Assembly (NCBI GenBank): GCA_016841675.1
Contig: JAENYQ010000001.1
Coordinates: 25,215 to 89,214 of the forward strand
Source of the DNA: Desulfotomaculum sp.
GTDB lineage: Bacteria; Bacillota; Desulfotomaculia; Desulfotomaculales; Desulfallaceae
DNA length: 64,000 bases
Direction: 5' to 3'
Shown here: piece after piece, positions 45,204 to 55,538 of the stretch
Layout: every line of letters begins with the position of its first letter
How positions within the stretch are numbered: the first letter of the stretch is position 1
Notes under the pieces: generated by a model
Told to the model about the DNA's origin: nothing
The model's input: only the letters and a program-made list of their open reading frames with translations
Database searches by the model: none
Made by a program: the position numbers and the translations under genes

Positions 45204-48200
45204 GTGTCTGAACCCCTTGGTTCCATTTGGACAGAGTTTAGACTGTCGCTTAATAGATTTAATGCTGATTGTGCAAACGCAGAAGCTAGGCTTAGGCGAT
45301 CTGGCGGTATTATACAGCAATTGTCCCGTGATGCCAGCGATAGATATAGCAGGTCACTTAACAACCTTGGTGAAACCATGCAATCAATGGGCCAAAAAGG
45401 AATGATTGCCGGTACTGCCCTGGCCGCTGGTCTTGGACTTGCCGCAAAAAAGTCCATGGACTTTACAGCTTCCATGTCCAGGGTTAAGGCGCTGTCCGGA
45501 GCTACTGACAGTGATCTAAAGGAGATGACTGACACCGCCAAGGAACTCGGTGCCACCACAGCCTTTAGTGCAAGCCAAGCGGCTGAAGGTATGCAGTTTC
45601 TGGCCATGGCAGGCTACAAGACAAATGAAATAATAGACGCCATGCCTGGTCTTTTGGATGCAGCTGCAGCTGGCCAGTTGGAGTTAGGGAAAACTGCCGA
45701 CATTGTATCGAACATCATGTCTGGGTTTGGTATAGTCGCCTCTGACACTGGGAGAATAGCTGACGTTTTAACAGCGGCCTTTACCAACAGCAACACCACC
45801 CTTGAGATGCTGGGCCTTACAATGAAATACGTGGCCCCAGTGGCCAAGGCAACTGGCTTGTCGTTAGAAGAAGTATCAGCCGCGGCCGGGCTTTTGGGTA
45901 ACGCCGGTATCCAGGGTGAGCAGGCCGGCACCACGCTTAGAGCTGCGCTGGTTAGGCTTGCAGCACCAGCCGGTGAAGCAAAAGACTTGATGGAATCACT
46001 GGGCCTTAGCGTTATAGACCAGGCTGGGAAGATGTTGCCCCTGGCCGACATCATAGAGCAACTATCAAAAAAGACCGCAGGCATGGGTGATGCGCAAAAG
46101 ACCGCGGCGCTTTCTGTCATTTTCGGTCAAGAAGCTGTATCAGGTATGCTAGCCCTGATGGATGCCGGTCCTCAGAAAATTAGGGACTTCACGAAGGAAC
46201 TGGAAAACTCCGGGGGCACTGCTAAGCGTATTGCCGATGACCAATTGGACAACCTTAAGGGGGCACTGACGGAGTTATCCTCCGCCATGGAAGGTATGGC
46301 TATTGCCATTGGCACAAACCTGGAGCCAGCATTAAAGGACCTTGCAAAGAGGGTCACTGGATTAGTGCAAGGGTTTAACCAGCTTTCCGAGGACACGCAA
46401 CAAACCGTTTCCAAGGTTGCTGTTTTTACGACTGCGGCCTTGCTTGGGGGCGGTGCACTGCTGATGATAATTGGTTACATCCCCAGGATTGTAGCTGGTT
46501 ATAGGTTGCTAAAAAGAGCTGTTGATGCTGCAAAATACTCTCAATTGGGGCTAAACCTAGCAATGGCAGTTAACCCATTAACTATCTTTATGATCGGATT
46601 GGCTGCCCTGATTGCATATCTTATTACTCTTTACAAAACAAGCGATACAGCCCGGTATCAAATTCTTCAGACATTATCAGCCATTAAATATGCCTTTCTG
46701 ACTGATGTTGCAGTTATATTGTCAGTTCTTGAAAAGCTACTTTTCTTTATCCCAAAGGTAAGTGCATCGTTGCGCGATATGAAAAATGCGGCCATAGGAG
46801 CAATGGAAGCAGAAAAAGAGCTAATGCGCATTAGAGCAGGTGATAATCCAGCCCTGGTCGGCGACGCTTGGCGGAGCGAACGGGCGGCTGAAAAGAAAGC
46901 CGCTCGGGAAGCCACTAAAGCTACACAGGATTATGGCGATACAGTTGACACCGTTGGTGACCAGGTAGAGGGCCTTGGCGATAAGGTTGACGGTACCACC
47001 GAAAAGGTGGACAAGTTCCGCGAGGCCATGGAGAAGCTGTCCTATGAGACGGAGATGGGCCTTGTCAGTCCCCAGCAGGAGTTAGAGCGCCTGCAGCAAA
47101 TCAAGGATGCTCATGCCAAGACCACCGAAGAGATCCGGGAAATTAACCTGGCCTTGAAGCAAAAGCAGGAGGAAATCAACCGCCAGGGCTTCGAGGACTC
47201 CAAGAAGTGGATTGATGACCGTAAGTATTACCAGGAACTTTCCCTCCAAGAGGAACTAGCCGCCTGGCAGCGGGTGTCCGCCCGGTATAAGGAAAGCACT
47301 GAGGAACGCAAGCAGGCCGACCGGGAAGTGTTCCGGGTTAAAGAGGAACTTATAAAAAAAGAAGAATCGTTAACAAAGTCACTTCTTGAGACCGTTATCA
47401 GTAACGGTGAAAGAATGAAAGAAGCCGATGATGAGTATGCAAAGCGAAAAGCTGATATTTTAAAGGAACTTGCCGACGGGGAGCGCCGGCTGACGGAGCA
47501 GTTTGAAAGCGAGCTCCAGCAACGGGCTGATGCATTAATGAACTGGGTCGGCCTGTTCGACGAGGTTCCGGAGATGGAAGCGGTGTCCGGGGAAGAACTC
47601 CTTGGCAATCTGCAGGACCAGGTGACGTCTTTTGAGGACTGGCAGAAAGCCATCAATAACCTCGCAGCCAAAGGCGTAGACCAGGGGCTGATAAAAGAAC
47701 TGCAGGGGATGGGACCGAAGGCACTGCCGCAAATCCAGGCCCTGAATAATATGACTAGCGACCAGCTCAACCAGTACGTTTCCCTTTGGCAGCAACGCTC
47801 ACAGATGGCCCGAGAGCAGGCTACTGCAGAGCTTCAGGAACTGCACATTGAAACTCAAGAAAAGATCGCCCAATTACGCAAAGAAGCAGCAGACAAATTA
47901 GAACAGTATAGGCAGGATTGGGAAAAAACAACTAAGAAGATCAAAGATGAAACGATTAACACACTGGCTCAGCTTGAAAAAGACGCTAATGAAATTGGTG
48001 ATTCACTTGTAAATAACGCCACCAAATGGGGCGAAAACTTGATTCAAAATATGATTGATGGGATGAACTCCAAGATGGCTCAATTTGAGGGATTGTTATT
48101 GAAATTGAATACCATGACGCATGATTTCCTGGGCTTTAGCTCACCCACTAAGCTTGGCCCAGGCCGGCATGCTGACAAATGGGCACCTAACTTCATGAAA

Positions 48201-48434
48201 ATGTTCACCCAGGGGATTGAGTCGTGGATCCCCAATTTGCAAAAAATCATGGGCACCATCGCCTTTAACATGGACCCGGCCAACCTGGCTCCAGCCATGG
48301 CGGGGGTGACGAACAACTCCACAACCAACGGTGTGTGGATTGATGAAGTAAACCTTTACGGCAATAGTGCCGAAGAACTTTACGAGGGGTTTAAGGATTT
48401 GCTCGACCGGGATATGGCAAGGCGGGGGATATAA
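45204..48434 (+). CDS. Tail tape measure protein (TP901-like)
   Basis: MTDTAKELGATTAFSASQAAEGMQFLAMAGYKTNEI, GLSLEEVSAAAGLLGNAGIQGEQAGTTLR; long coiled-coil region. Confidence 0.92.
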   Translation: MSEPLGSIWTEFRLSLNRFNADCANAEARLRRSGGIIQQLSRDASDRYSRSLNNLGETMQSMGQKGMIAGTALAAGLGLAAKKSMDFTASMSRVKALSGATDSDLKEMTDTAKELGATTAFSASQAAEGMQFLAMAGYKTNEIIDAMPGLLDAAAAGQLELGKTADIVSNIMSGFGIVASDTGRIADVLTAAFTNSNTTLEMLGLTMKYVAPVAKATGLSLEEVSAAAGLLGNAGIQGEQAGTTLRAALVRLAAPAGEAKDLMESLGLSVIDQAGKMLPLADIIEQLSKKTAGMGDAQKTAALSVIFGQEAVSGMLALMDAGPQKIRDFTKELENSGGTAKRIADDQLDNLKGALTELSSAMEGMAIAIGTNLEPALKDLAKRVTGLVQGFNQLSEDTQQTVSKVAVFTTAALLGGGALLMIIGYIPRIVAGYRLLKRAVDAAKYSQLGLNLAMAVNPLTIFMIGLAALIAYLITLYKTSDTARYQILQTLSAIKYAFLTDVAVILSVLEKLLFFIPKVSASLRDMKNAAIGAMEAEKELMRIRAGDNPALVGDAWRSERAAEKKAAREATKATQDYGDTVDTVGDQVEGLGDKVDGTTEKVDKFREAMEKLSYETEMGLVSPQQELERLQQIKDAHAKTTEEIREINLALKQKQEEINRQGFEDSKKWIDDRKYYQELSLQEELAAWQRVSARYKESTEERKQADREVFRVKEELIKKEESLTKSLLETVISNGERMKEADDEYAKRKADILKELADGERRLTEQFESELQQRADALMNWVGLFDEVPEMEAVSGEELLGNLQDQVTSFEDWQKAINNLAAKGVDQGLIKELQGMGPKALPQIQALNNMTSDQLNQYVSLWQQRSQMAREQATAELQELHIETQEKIAQLRKEAADKLEQYRQDWEKTTKKIKDETINTLAQLEKDANEIGDSLVNNATKWGENLIQNMIDGMNSKMAQFEGLLLKLNTMTHDFLGFSSPTKLGPGRHADKWAPNFMKMFTQGIESWIPNLQKIMGTIAFNMDPANLAPAMAGVTNNSTTNGVWIDEVNLYGNSAEELYEGFKDLLDRDMARRGI

Positions 48435-49859
48435 ATGGCCAGACAGTTGCTCATTGCGGGGGTTGACAGGAATAGTGAACTCATAACCAACACCCTAAAA
48501 ATTCAGCCCCTGCTTACCGATGCAGAAGATGTTTGTTTTTTTCAACTTAAAGGCGATATGCCTGCTAACATGTCTGAAATTATCATTGAAGATGGTTACA
48601 GGCGGTTCGGCGGTATAATTGATAAACCGGTCCTAGATAAGGTTACACCACGCGGAGTGAACATCTGGAAGGTCAACTGCAGGGATTACACATTTCAGAT
48701 GAATCAGAAGCTGGTGGTTGAAACTTATAAAAACATGGCTGCCGACGCCATTGCCATAGACATCATCACTAAATACTGCCCTGGTTTTTCGGTAACTGGA
48801 ATAAAGACTGGTGCCCCTGTTATTGAAGAAATGCCTTTCCCTTACATGCACCCTTCAGATTGCATGAAAGAGCTCTGCAAGTACATTGGCTGGGAATGGT
48901 ACGTGGATTATTACAAGGTGGTCCACTTTTTTAGCAGCTTCGAGGAACCAGCGCCAATGGTCATAGAAGAAGGAGCTCAATTCTATGACTTTACGTTTTC
49001 GCCTGACACGCAGCGTTTAAAAAACCGGATATATGTACACGGTGGGAGAACACTTTCGGATAAAAGCAACTGGTATTCGGAAGTAGCAGACGGGAAAAAG
49101 CGCATTTTTATATTGCCGCACGTGCCACACGAATTAAGCCTGGACATAGGTGGAACTCCTGTACCGGATGACAGAATTGGCATTGAAAACAAGGATAAGG
49201 AAACCGAAAAGGAATATCTTGTTAACCACGGGGACAGCGATAAATATTTAAGATGTGCGGCAAGTACGTCAACCCCTGTAAACGGTGCTACGTTGGATTT
49301 CTTTTACCGCTTTGAGATAAAAATTATTGCTGTAGTTGAGGACCTGCCCAGCCAACAGGCAATTGCCGCAATCCAGGGCAGTGACGGGATATACGAGGAA
49401 GTAATAACTGACGAAACGCTAGTAACAGATGAGGCAGCTGAGGCCGCAGGCGACGAGAAGCTTCGGGAGCAGGCAAACCCGAAGGTGTCTGGGAATTTTA
49501 AGACCGAAACCGACGGTTGGTTTCCTGGCCAATTGGTAACAATCAACCTGCCAAAGCGCGGCATTGTGAACCAGTACCTAATTCACAGTGTCACAATAAC
49601 CCCTCACAGCCCGGGGAAGTACAGCTACCGGGTGGAATATGGAGGGCGGCTCATTGGGTTGCCTGATAAGCTAAAAGCTATTGTCAGTGCCCAGCAGAGA
49701 AAACGGTTGAATGAGACGAGTGTAATTCAAAAGATTACGCAGAGTCACGAAAAGGTTGGCATTTTCGACGAAGTTTCCTTTGCTGAAAGAAGCAAGGTTT
49801 TTTATTGCGGTGATCCGGATGCTTACTGTGGGTTTATTCAGTGCAGTCAGATAGAATAA
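48435..49859 (+). CDS. Tail hub/baseplate protein (late control gpD-like)
   Basis: Position after the TMP; GGIIDKPVLDKVTPRGVNIWKVNCRDYTFQMNQKLVVETY. Confidence 0.65.
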   Translation: MARQLLIAGVDRNSELITNTLKIQPLLTDAEDVCFFQLKGDMPANMSEIIIEDGYRRFGGIIDKPVLDKVTPRGVNIWKVNCRDYTFQMNQKLVVETYKNMAADAIAIDIITKYCPGFSVTGIKTGAPVIEEMPFPYMHPSDCMKELCKYIGWEWYVDYYKVVHFFSSFEEPAPMVIEEGAQFYDFTFSPDTQRLKNRIYVHGGRTLSDKSNWYSEVADGKKRIFILPHVPHELSLDIGGTPVPDDRIGIENKDKETEKEYLVNHGDSDKYLRCAASTSTPVNGATLDFFYRFEIKIIAVVEDLPSQQAIAAIQGSDGIYEEVITDETLVTDEAAEAAGDEKLREQANPKVSGNFKTETDGWFPGQLVTINLPKRGIVNQYLIHSVTITPHSPGKYSYRVEYGGRLIGLPDKLKAIVSAQQRKRLNETSVIQKITQSHEKVGIFDEVSFAERSKVFYCGDPDAYCGFIQCSQIE

Positions 49860-49904
49860 CGGGGTGGTAAGATTGGCGGGACAAGCATTGGGGGTTATTG
49901 CACC

Positions 49905-50381
49905 GTGCAAATAGCCGAAAAAGCCGAAATAATGGCGGAATGGGTGATTTATTTTACCGACATCCATACTGGTAAGATTTCAAAGTTTATTAAGAAAAAC
50001 AACAAAGTTGTAGACGGAGGTCTGGCCAATATGGCAGCCCTTCTAATAGGTGAGGTTCCTTCCGGAACTGCAGCGATGCATTGTGTTATTGGTGCTTCAA
50101 ATACCTCGGCTGAAGATTTAGATACCATCACTAACATGGAAGAAACAATCAGAAAATCCATCACAACAAAAACTAGGACCGGCGGGGTCGCTAGGCTAAG
50201 GACAGTATTCTTTAGCCACGAGGCAAACGGGGATCACCAATGCCTTGGGATTGTCGCAAGAGCAACTGACCAGGCTGGCAGCGGTGAGCTGCTTAATCGA
50301 TTGGTGCAACCATTCTCAAAAGATGATGACCACGACATGACCATCGAGTGTAGATTCATTTTTCAAAGGGTGGTGAGCTGA
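49905..50381 (+). CDS. Tail/baseplate-associated protein
   Basis: Synteny. Confidence 0.45.
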   Translation: MQIAEKAEIMAEWVIYFTDIHTGKISKFIKKNNKVVDGGLANMAALLIGEVPSGTAAMHCVIGASNTSAEDLDTITNMEETIRKSITTKTRTGGVARLRTVFFSHEANGDHQCLGIVARATDQAGSGELLNRLVQPFSKDDDHDMTIECRFIFQRVVS

Positions 50382-51109
50382 TGATAAACGCTTTCAAGGA
50401 TGGCACGCCTACTGAGGGTGGCACGCCGTACAGCGCAGAGGTTATGAATGCGTTACTTTCCTTGCAGTCGTTCTCGTTGGTCTACGAGGGAACTCAGGTT
50501 GATGCTAAAACTGGGGCTGGGGCATATGAAAATAACATAGCTAACTACAACTATGCGGCCAGGTTCACTTTGACCGGCACAACGGAAATCAGTCGTGTAG
50601 AGATGGAGTTGGACCGTGATGGCGAAGGCGTAGATCTGATAGTCCAAATTCGAGATTATACATTTGATACTATTCTCAAGCAGGTCGTTGTGCCAAAAGA
50701 ATTCATCCCAAATTCTGCAGCCTATTGGTCAGTCCCTATTGACCTGACAGGGCTGACAGCCAATGCTCAGTACTGGCTTGTCGCTGTTAGGGCTGGCGAT
50801 GCTGTAAATAAAGTTGATTGGATAGGCGAAGCTGTTCAGGATGCCAACTACCCGGCATACTACAGGGCAGGTGACAGCGGAGCATGGACAGCGAATAATG
50901 CACTACACTTCAAGGTGTTTTCTGGTGAATCAGGCGAACTGGTCCACGGTATCTATGGTCAAAACGGCCATACCACCGTAGAGTACGATGGGGAAATGGT
51001 GTCAAAGGTATACCGTTACCTGCCACCGGCTGACGGCCCTGTTGGTGGGATCCGGGACGTCATGACATATACTTGGGGCGGCGAGTACCTGAAACGGGGT
51101 GATGTGTAG
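50381..51109 (+). CDS. Putative tail fibre/baseplate protein
   Basis: Beta-rich, synteny. Confidence 0.5.
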   Translation: MINAFKDGTPTEGGTPYSAEVMNALLSLQSFSLVYEGTQVDAKTGAGAYENNIANYNYAARFTLTGTTEISRVEMELDRDGEGVDLIVQIRDYTFDTILKQVVVPKEFIPNSAAYWSVPIDLTGLTANAQYWLVAVRAGDAVNKVDWIGEAVQDANYPAYYRAGDSGAWTANNALHFKVFSGESGELVHGIYGQNGHTTVEYDGEMVSKVYRYLPPADGPVGGIRDVMTYTWGGEYLKRGDV

Positions 51110-51561
51110 TGTTTGGCATGCTTGAGGCAATGCTATCTTTTCTGCGTCGGCAGGTGGGACTTAGGACTGACTCAGCAGATGAAAATGGAAGTCTACATGC
51201 CAAGATTAAGGATGTTAAAACGTATCTTGGCGGCGGGGTTGGCACGTCTACCGATGACAGGGCAGATAATACCGTCATGGGATGGCTTAACACGTCAATA
51301 AAATCGTGGCAAAATGTAACTTTTACCCCAACTACCGCAACTGGCAATGTGGCGATTAGCTCCGTTAATCCAGCCAAGTGCATAGTCTTGTTTCACGGGA
51401 GTGGTTATGGCGTATATTACCATAGCGATAATTGGATTGCTTATTCTATACATTGCAGATTAGTAGCATTAACCGCCACCGTATTATCTTATGCATGTTT
51501 AGGTATAGGCACTAGCGGACAATACGGAACACACTCAGCGACAATTATTGAGTTTTATTAG
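51109..51561 (+). CDS. Putative tail fibre protein
   Basis: Synteny. Confidence 0.45.
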   Translation: MFGMLEAMLSFLRRQVGLRTDSADENGSLHAKIKDVKTYLGGGVGTSTDDRADNTVMGWLNTSIKSWQNVTFTPTTATGNVAISSVNPAKCIVLFHGSGYGVYYHSDNWIAYSIHCRLVALTATVLSYACLGIGTSGQYGTHSATIIEFY

Positions 51562-51573
51562 GAGGCGGCAACG

Positions 51574-51774
51574 ATGAGGTTTGCAATTATCAATACGGAT
51601 GACGGCGTAATAAGGCAATTAAATGACTCTTTCGGTGGCGCTGACACTCTGGATAACATAAACAATCGCCTGCGGGAGGGTACACAGGCGATTAAGTGCG
51701 GCCCGGAAGTGACGCTGGAACACGTTTACAACGCGGGAACCGGACAATTTGAGGTAGTGGATCCGCCGGCGTAG
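51574..51774 (+). CDS. Hypothetical tail-module protein
   Basis: SD AGGAGG, operonic. Confidence 0.45.
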   Translation: MRFAIINTDDGVIRQLNDSFGGADTLDNINNRLREGTQAIKCGPEVTLEHVYNAGTGQFEVVDPPA

Positions 51775-51851
51775 GCGGTGTTTTTATGCCCGGGTGAGAG
51801 GATGGTTACTGTGGCCCGGTTATTTCATATGAAATATTTTAGGTACCGGAG

Positions 51852-52088
51852 GTGGGGGTGGTGGACCACGAAAAGGAAATTATTTATTTACGTGGGGAGG
51901 TGGCAACGCTGCGTGCAGATGTAAACAACCTAACTGGTTGGCAGCATACCCAAAACGGCACTATCAACCGAGTGGATACAAAGGTTGACGGGATATATAA
52001 GATTATGATAGGGACTGCCGGCACGGCGGCCCTTTCTTTTTTGGGGACCATCGTTACATTGCTTGTGGTGCTTGCAAATAGGGGGTGA
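51852..52088 (+). CDS. XhlA-like membrane protein (lysis module)
   Basis: VDHEKEIIYLRGEVATLRADVNNLTGWQHTQNGTINRVDTKVDGIYK + TM LSFLGTIVTLLVVLA. Confidence 0.65.
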   Translation: MGVVDHEKEIIYLRGEVATLRADVNNLTGWQHTQNGTINRVDTKVDGIYKIMIGTAGTAALSFLGTIVTLLVVLANRG

Positions 52089-52092
52089 TTGA

Positions 52093-52464
52093 TTGTTTGA
52101 AGAAACATTCGTGCCTTTATCTTTGGCCTTTTTGGGGCTGGTTTTTTTCACCCCGTTAATCGACGGGGTGGTTTCATTTCTAGAACGGATTATGCTCCAC
52201 ATCCCCAGGTTGCCGAACAACTTCGGAGCCAGGGTATCATTTGTGCTTACCGTAGCGGTGGCATACTGCCTTTGCTGGCGGGCGGGGTTTGACTTTTACG
52301 CATACCTGGGAATGGGCTTTACGCAACAGGAAGGCTGGTTCGTTACGGCAATCCTGCTCAGTGGCGGGACTAAGGCGCTGAAGCGATATTTTGACCTTGC
52401 TAACCTTATCCCGGTTGGAATATTCGGTGGGATATCATCCGCTTTGCGGCGGAGGAAGGAGTAA
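52093..52464 (+). CDS. Membrane protein of the lysis module
   Basis: Several hydrophobic segments; between XhlA-like and endolysin genes. Confidence 0.5.
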   Translation: MFEETFVPLSLAFLGLVFFTPLIDGVVSFLERIMLHIPRLPNNFGARVSFVLTVAVAYCLCWRAGFDFYAYLGMGFTQQEGWFVTAILLSGGTKALKRYFDLANLIPVGIFGGISSALRRRKE

Positions 52465-52466
52465 CG

Positions 52467-53183
52467 ATGAAAAGCACAATTAGACGAGGCAACAGAGGTA
52501 ATGATGTAGCAGCGGCGCAAACGGCACTCAATGCAGCTGGCTATAACGCTGGCAGGGTGGACGGCATATTCGGGCCTGGCACCGAGGGCGCGGTCCGAAA
52601 GTTTCAGCGGGCGCATGGGCTACTGGCTGACGGTATCGTAGGACCAAAAAGCTGGGCGGTGCTGCTGGGGTCGCAGGTGAAACCTAACACCGGGCCGGAG
52701 CCGATTTACTACAGCCAGGTTGACAAGGAGTGGAAGGGAGTCTTGTTTACCTCTGTAGGCAATCCAAAGCAGACAATCGGCAGCTCAGGGTGTGGCCCTA
52801 CCTGCATGGCTATGGTGTTGGCGACATGGAAGGACCGGAGCATTACCCCGGTGCAGACTGCGCAAATGGCTATTGCTGGGGGCTTTAGGACACCGAACGA
52901 CGGCACAGCATGGGCTTACTTCCCCTGGGTTGCCGCTAGGTATGGCCTAAAGATGCAAAACGGAAACACTGATGTAGTGGTGGCCGCATTAAAGGAGGGG
53001 GCCCTGGTGATTGCCAGTATGGGGCCAGGGTACTTCACGAATGGTGGGCATTTTATTTTACCTTGGCGCGCGACTGGTGACACGATTATCTGCCACGACC
53101 CCGCGAACAAAAACCGAGACCGGGCCAGTGTGCAGATATTTCGGCAGCAGGCGCGGCAATACTTTATATTCCGGCGGGTTTAG
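52467..53183 (+). CDS. Endolysin: peptidoglycan-binding domain plus C39-like peptidase
   Basis: VAAAQTALNAAGYNAGRVDGIFGPGTEGAVRKFQRAHGL; GSSGCGPTCMAMVLATW...GGHFILPWRATGDTIICHDPA. Confidence 0.85.
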   Translation: MKSTIRRGNRGNDVAAAQTALNAAGYNAGRVDGIFGPGTEGAVRKFQRAHGLLADGIVGPKSWAVLLGSQVKPNTGPEPIYYSQVDKEWKGVLFTSVGNPKQTIGSSGCGPTCMAMVLATWKDRSITPVQTAQMAIAGGFRTPNDGTAWAYFPWVAARYGLKMQNGNTDVVVAALKEGALVIASMGPGYFTNGGHFILPWRATGDTIICHDPANKNRDRASVQIFRQQARQYFIFRRV

Positions 53184-53212
53184 ACCTTGATGTTAATTAA
53201 ATCTTAGGAGGA

Positions 53213-53551
53213 ATGCATATGTTTGCTTATGACCCCGCATTAATGCAGGCGCTAGTTTTCCTGTTGTTATTCATTGTCGTAGACGTGATCCTGGGCATGG
53301 CCATTGCGCTGCGGGATAAAAAATTTAACCTAGCTGAGGTTCCCCGGTTCCTGCAGACTGAGGTGCTGCCGTACTACCTAGGGGTGTTGGCCGTGGTCGG
53401 CCTGGCCATGGTGGAAGATGTGCAACAGTTTGGGACGGTGCCGCTGGCCTGGGCAGTTATTGTAGCTTATGGAAGCCGGACGGTGTTTGTGGAGATCCGG
53501 AAGAAGATATTTATTTTGTTTAAGGTGACATCTGAGGAACCTCCTGGTTGA
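53213..53551 (+). CDS. Putative holin
   Basis: Multiple TM segments, placed after the endolysin: ALVFLLLFIVVDVILGMAIALRDKKFNLAEVPRFLQTEVLPYYLGVLAVVGLAM. Confidence 0.65.
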   Translation: MHMFAYDPALMQALVFLLLFIVVDVILGMAIALRDKKFNLAEVPRFLQTEVLPYYLGVLAVVGLAMVEDVQQFGTVPLAWAVIVAYGSRTVFVEIRKKIFILFKVTSEEPPG

Positions 53552-53555
53552 AAAC

Positions 53556-53590
53556 TAAGCCCCGGTCCATGTGGCCGGGGCTTTTATTTA
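53556..53590 (+). terminator. Rho-independent terminator ending the late operon
   Basis: AAGCCCCGG-TCCATGTGG-CCGGGGCTTTTATTTA. Confidence 0.8.
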
Positions 53591-53737
53591 TGCTGCAATG
53601 TTATAATACATTACTATTAACTCATCAAGTTCCTGGCTCGTCTTCAATATTTCATCATATCCTGCGCCGGATTCAGCCAGCTTATTTAGTTTCGTGCGCA
53701 GGAGTTCAATCTCTTCAGTTAGTTCGCTTTGTGACAT
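53588..53737 (-). CDS. Spo0E-family aspartyl-phosphate phosphatase-like protein (49 aa; absent from the supplied ORF track)
   Basis: MSQSELTEEIELLRTKLNKLAESGAGYDEILKTSQELDELIVMYYNIAA; canonical SQELDxLIxxYY; SD GGAGAGAG. Confidence 0.82.
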   Translation of the reverse strand: MSQSELTEEIELLRTKLNKLAESGAGYDEILKTSQELDELIVMYYNIAA

Positions 53738-53824
53738 TTTCTCTCTCCTAAGTTTATTTTTATAATTCTGGCGAACTATGTAAATTCCTGCAAGAAAAAC
53801 AAAAATTTTATAATAAATTGCAAT

Positions 53825-53854
53825 TTTACACTAGAACATTTGTTCTGTTATAAT
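53825..53854 (+). promoter_or_regulatory. LexA (SOS) box within a sigma-A promoter
   Basis: GAAC-ATTT-GTTC at 53834-53845 between TTTACA (53825) and TATAAT (53849-53854). Confidence 0.75.
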
Positions 53855-53862
53855 ATTCCCGG

Positions 53863-54144
53863 GTGATGAAAATGACCAAGCTATACCGCCAGCCAATAGA
53901 AGTCCAAACCCGGGACGGCCTGCCGGTTGCTTTCCGCTGGCGCCGGCGCTGGTACCAGGTGACCGGTTGCAAGGTGGAGGAAAGGCGGGCGTCGCGGATC
54001 TGGCGGCGGGCAGCCGGGCCGCTGCTGTACAAGTGCAAGACGCGGCAGGGGATGAGATGTGAGTTGATTCGGGATGAGGCGGGGTGGGTGCTGGAGAGGG
54101 TTTCTAATTTAAAAAAGGCAGTATTTCTAAAAATTTGCTCTTGA
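53863..54144 (+). CDS. DUF6504-like protein
   Basis: DGLPVAFRWRRRWYQVTGCKVEE...YKCKTRQGMRCELIRDEAGWVLERV. Confidence 0.6.
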   Translation: MMKMTKLYRQPIEVQTRDGLPVAFRWRRRWYQVTGCKVEERRASRIWRRAAGPLLYKCKTRQGMRCELIRDEAGWVLERVSNLKKAVFLKICS

Positions 54145-54227
54145 CTAATTAAAAAAATGTCTTCACAGTTAAAGGATTAACCAAAATTACTGTAGAACTA
54201 TTAGCAAAAACATATGGGTGGTGGACT

Positions 54228-55538
54228 ATGACCCAGTTTAACATAAGAAAAGATATCCAAGATATTATCAATGTAGGGATTTTTAGAAAGTTTGCTAAGC
54301 AGCATGGTGTGGAGCACCAGGGAAATAAAAATATACTTGTTAGAAATATAGTTCTTGCTGTTCGGAGCGGTCAAATACCTGAGGAAGCTATTCGTGAATT
54401 TTTGCAAGAACAGATTTGGTATGGGAGAAATAAACATATATTCTATATTGAAGTTGCAGGGACAACTGTAGAAATTTTTAAAGATACAGAGACTCTTCTT
54501 GAATATTTTACTAATCGAGGGGTTACACCTTTTAATAATATAGACCGTATATATATTCCTGATGGAATTTCTTTAGTTCGTTTTGAATATGAAGTTAATG
54601 AAAGTAATCCTTCGGTAGTAAATAAAGTATTTTTAGGTTTTATTGAAAAAAATTATACATATCATTATGAAGGACATACACTTGCTTTCCACGCTGTGAA
54701 TACCTATATATGTTCTGAAATAGACTTGATAAATAATTTATTGATAATGCGTATCCGTTCCAGGGCTAGACTTAAACCAACACAAGACATTGATTCTCAA
54801 AACGTTACTTCAATGAATTTGGCCAAGAAATACCTTGACCGTTTTCAAGAAAATTATGGCTTTGAGTACCTTAGTGGTGTGGCCGATGAGATGAAAAATA
54901 CAATGTTTAACATAGAAAGACAGCTGACAAATTTTATTAAGCTGCAGTTTCAGCCAAAAGTGATGGAATATGAAGCACTGATTAATGATTTTACCACTAG
55001 AATTGCTTCTGAGCTAGGTTTACCTAGTGATACTGACCCAATCAATTTACCGGAAAGAATTGTTGGCCTTTTAGAAAGGTCACTTATTGTACTTAACGAA
55101 GAATCAATTGAGAGCTATGTTGAAGGAAAAGTAGGCTATGTTAACATGTTTGATTTTAAAGATGATAGGGGTGGGCGAATTAGTGCAAGGTCTAAGAATC
55201 ATATTACGCCTATTCAGACCTCAGACATTTTCTTCGATACAAAAGAAACAATTAATGAGGTTAAATTATTGGATAGCCTTTGGGTAGTCTGGTTTAAGAC
55301 TATCGATGGTGAGCAAGAAGCAAATGAGCTATTGGAAATAGATATTGATTGCAACGAAGAGGATGAAACTGATAATGAAGTTGATGATTTATTAATACAA
55401 GGTGATCAAAAGGTAATACGGATAAAAACAAAAATGGCAGCTTATCGCGGGTTCTATAAAATAGATTTTAAAAGATATGTTTTAAAGGAGGAGTACAATC
55501 ATGTACTTTCCCTTATTGAATCGTTTAAAGGACTTTAA
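54228..55538 (+). CDS. Hypothetical AT-rich accessory protein (436 aa), first gene of a two-gene operon
   Basis: Long AT-rich ORF overlapping the next gene by 38 bp. Confidence 0.7.
   Translation: MTQFNIRKDIQDIINVGIFRKFAKQHGVEHQGNKNILVRNIVLAVRSGQIPEEAIREFLQEQIWYGRNKHIFYIEVAGTTVEIFKDTETLLEYFTNRGVTPFNNIDRIYIPDGISLVRFEYEVNESNPSVVNKVFLGFIEKNYTYHYEGHTLAFHAVNTYICSEIDLINNLLIMRIRSRARLKPTQDIDSQNVTSMNLAKKYLDRFQENYGFEYLSGVADEMKNTMFNIERQLTNFIKLQFQPKVMEYEALINDFTTRIASELGLPSDTDPINLPERIVGLLERSLIVLNEESIESYVEGKVGYVNMFDFKDDRGGRISARSKNHITPIQTSDIFFDTKETINEVKLLDSLWVVWFKTIDGEQEANELLEIDIDCNEEDETDNEVDDLLIQGDQKVIRIKTKMAAYRGFYKIDFKRYVLKEEYNHVLSLIESFKGL

Noticed and set aside
47228-47770. 180-aa minus ORF in the tape measure gene
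   Set aside because: Serine-rich shadow of a coiled-coil gene.
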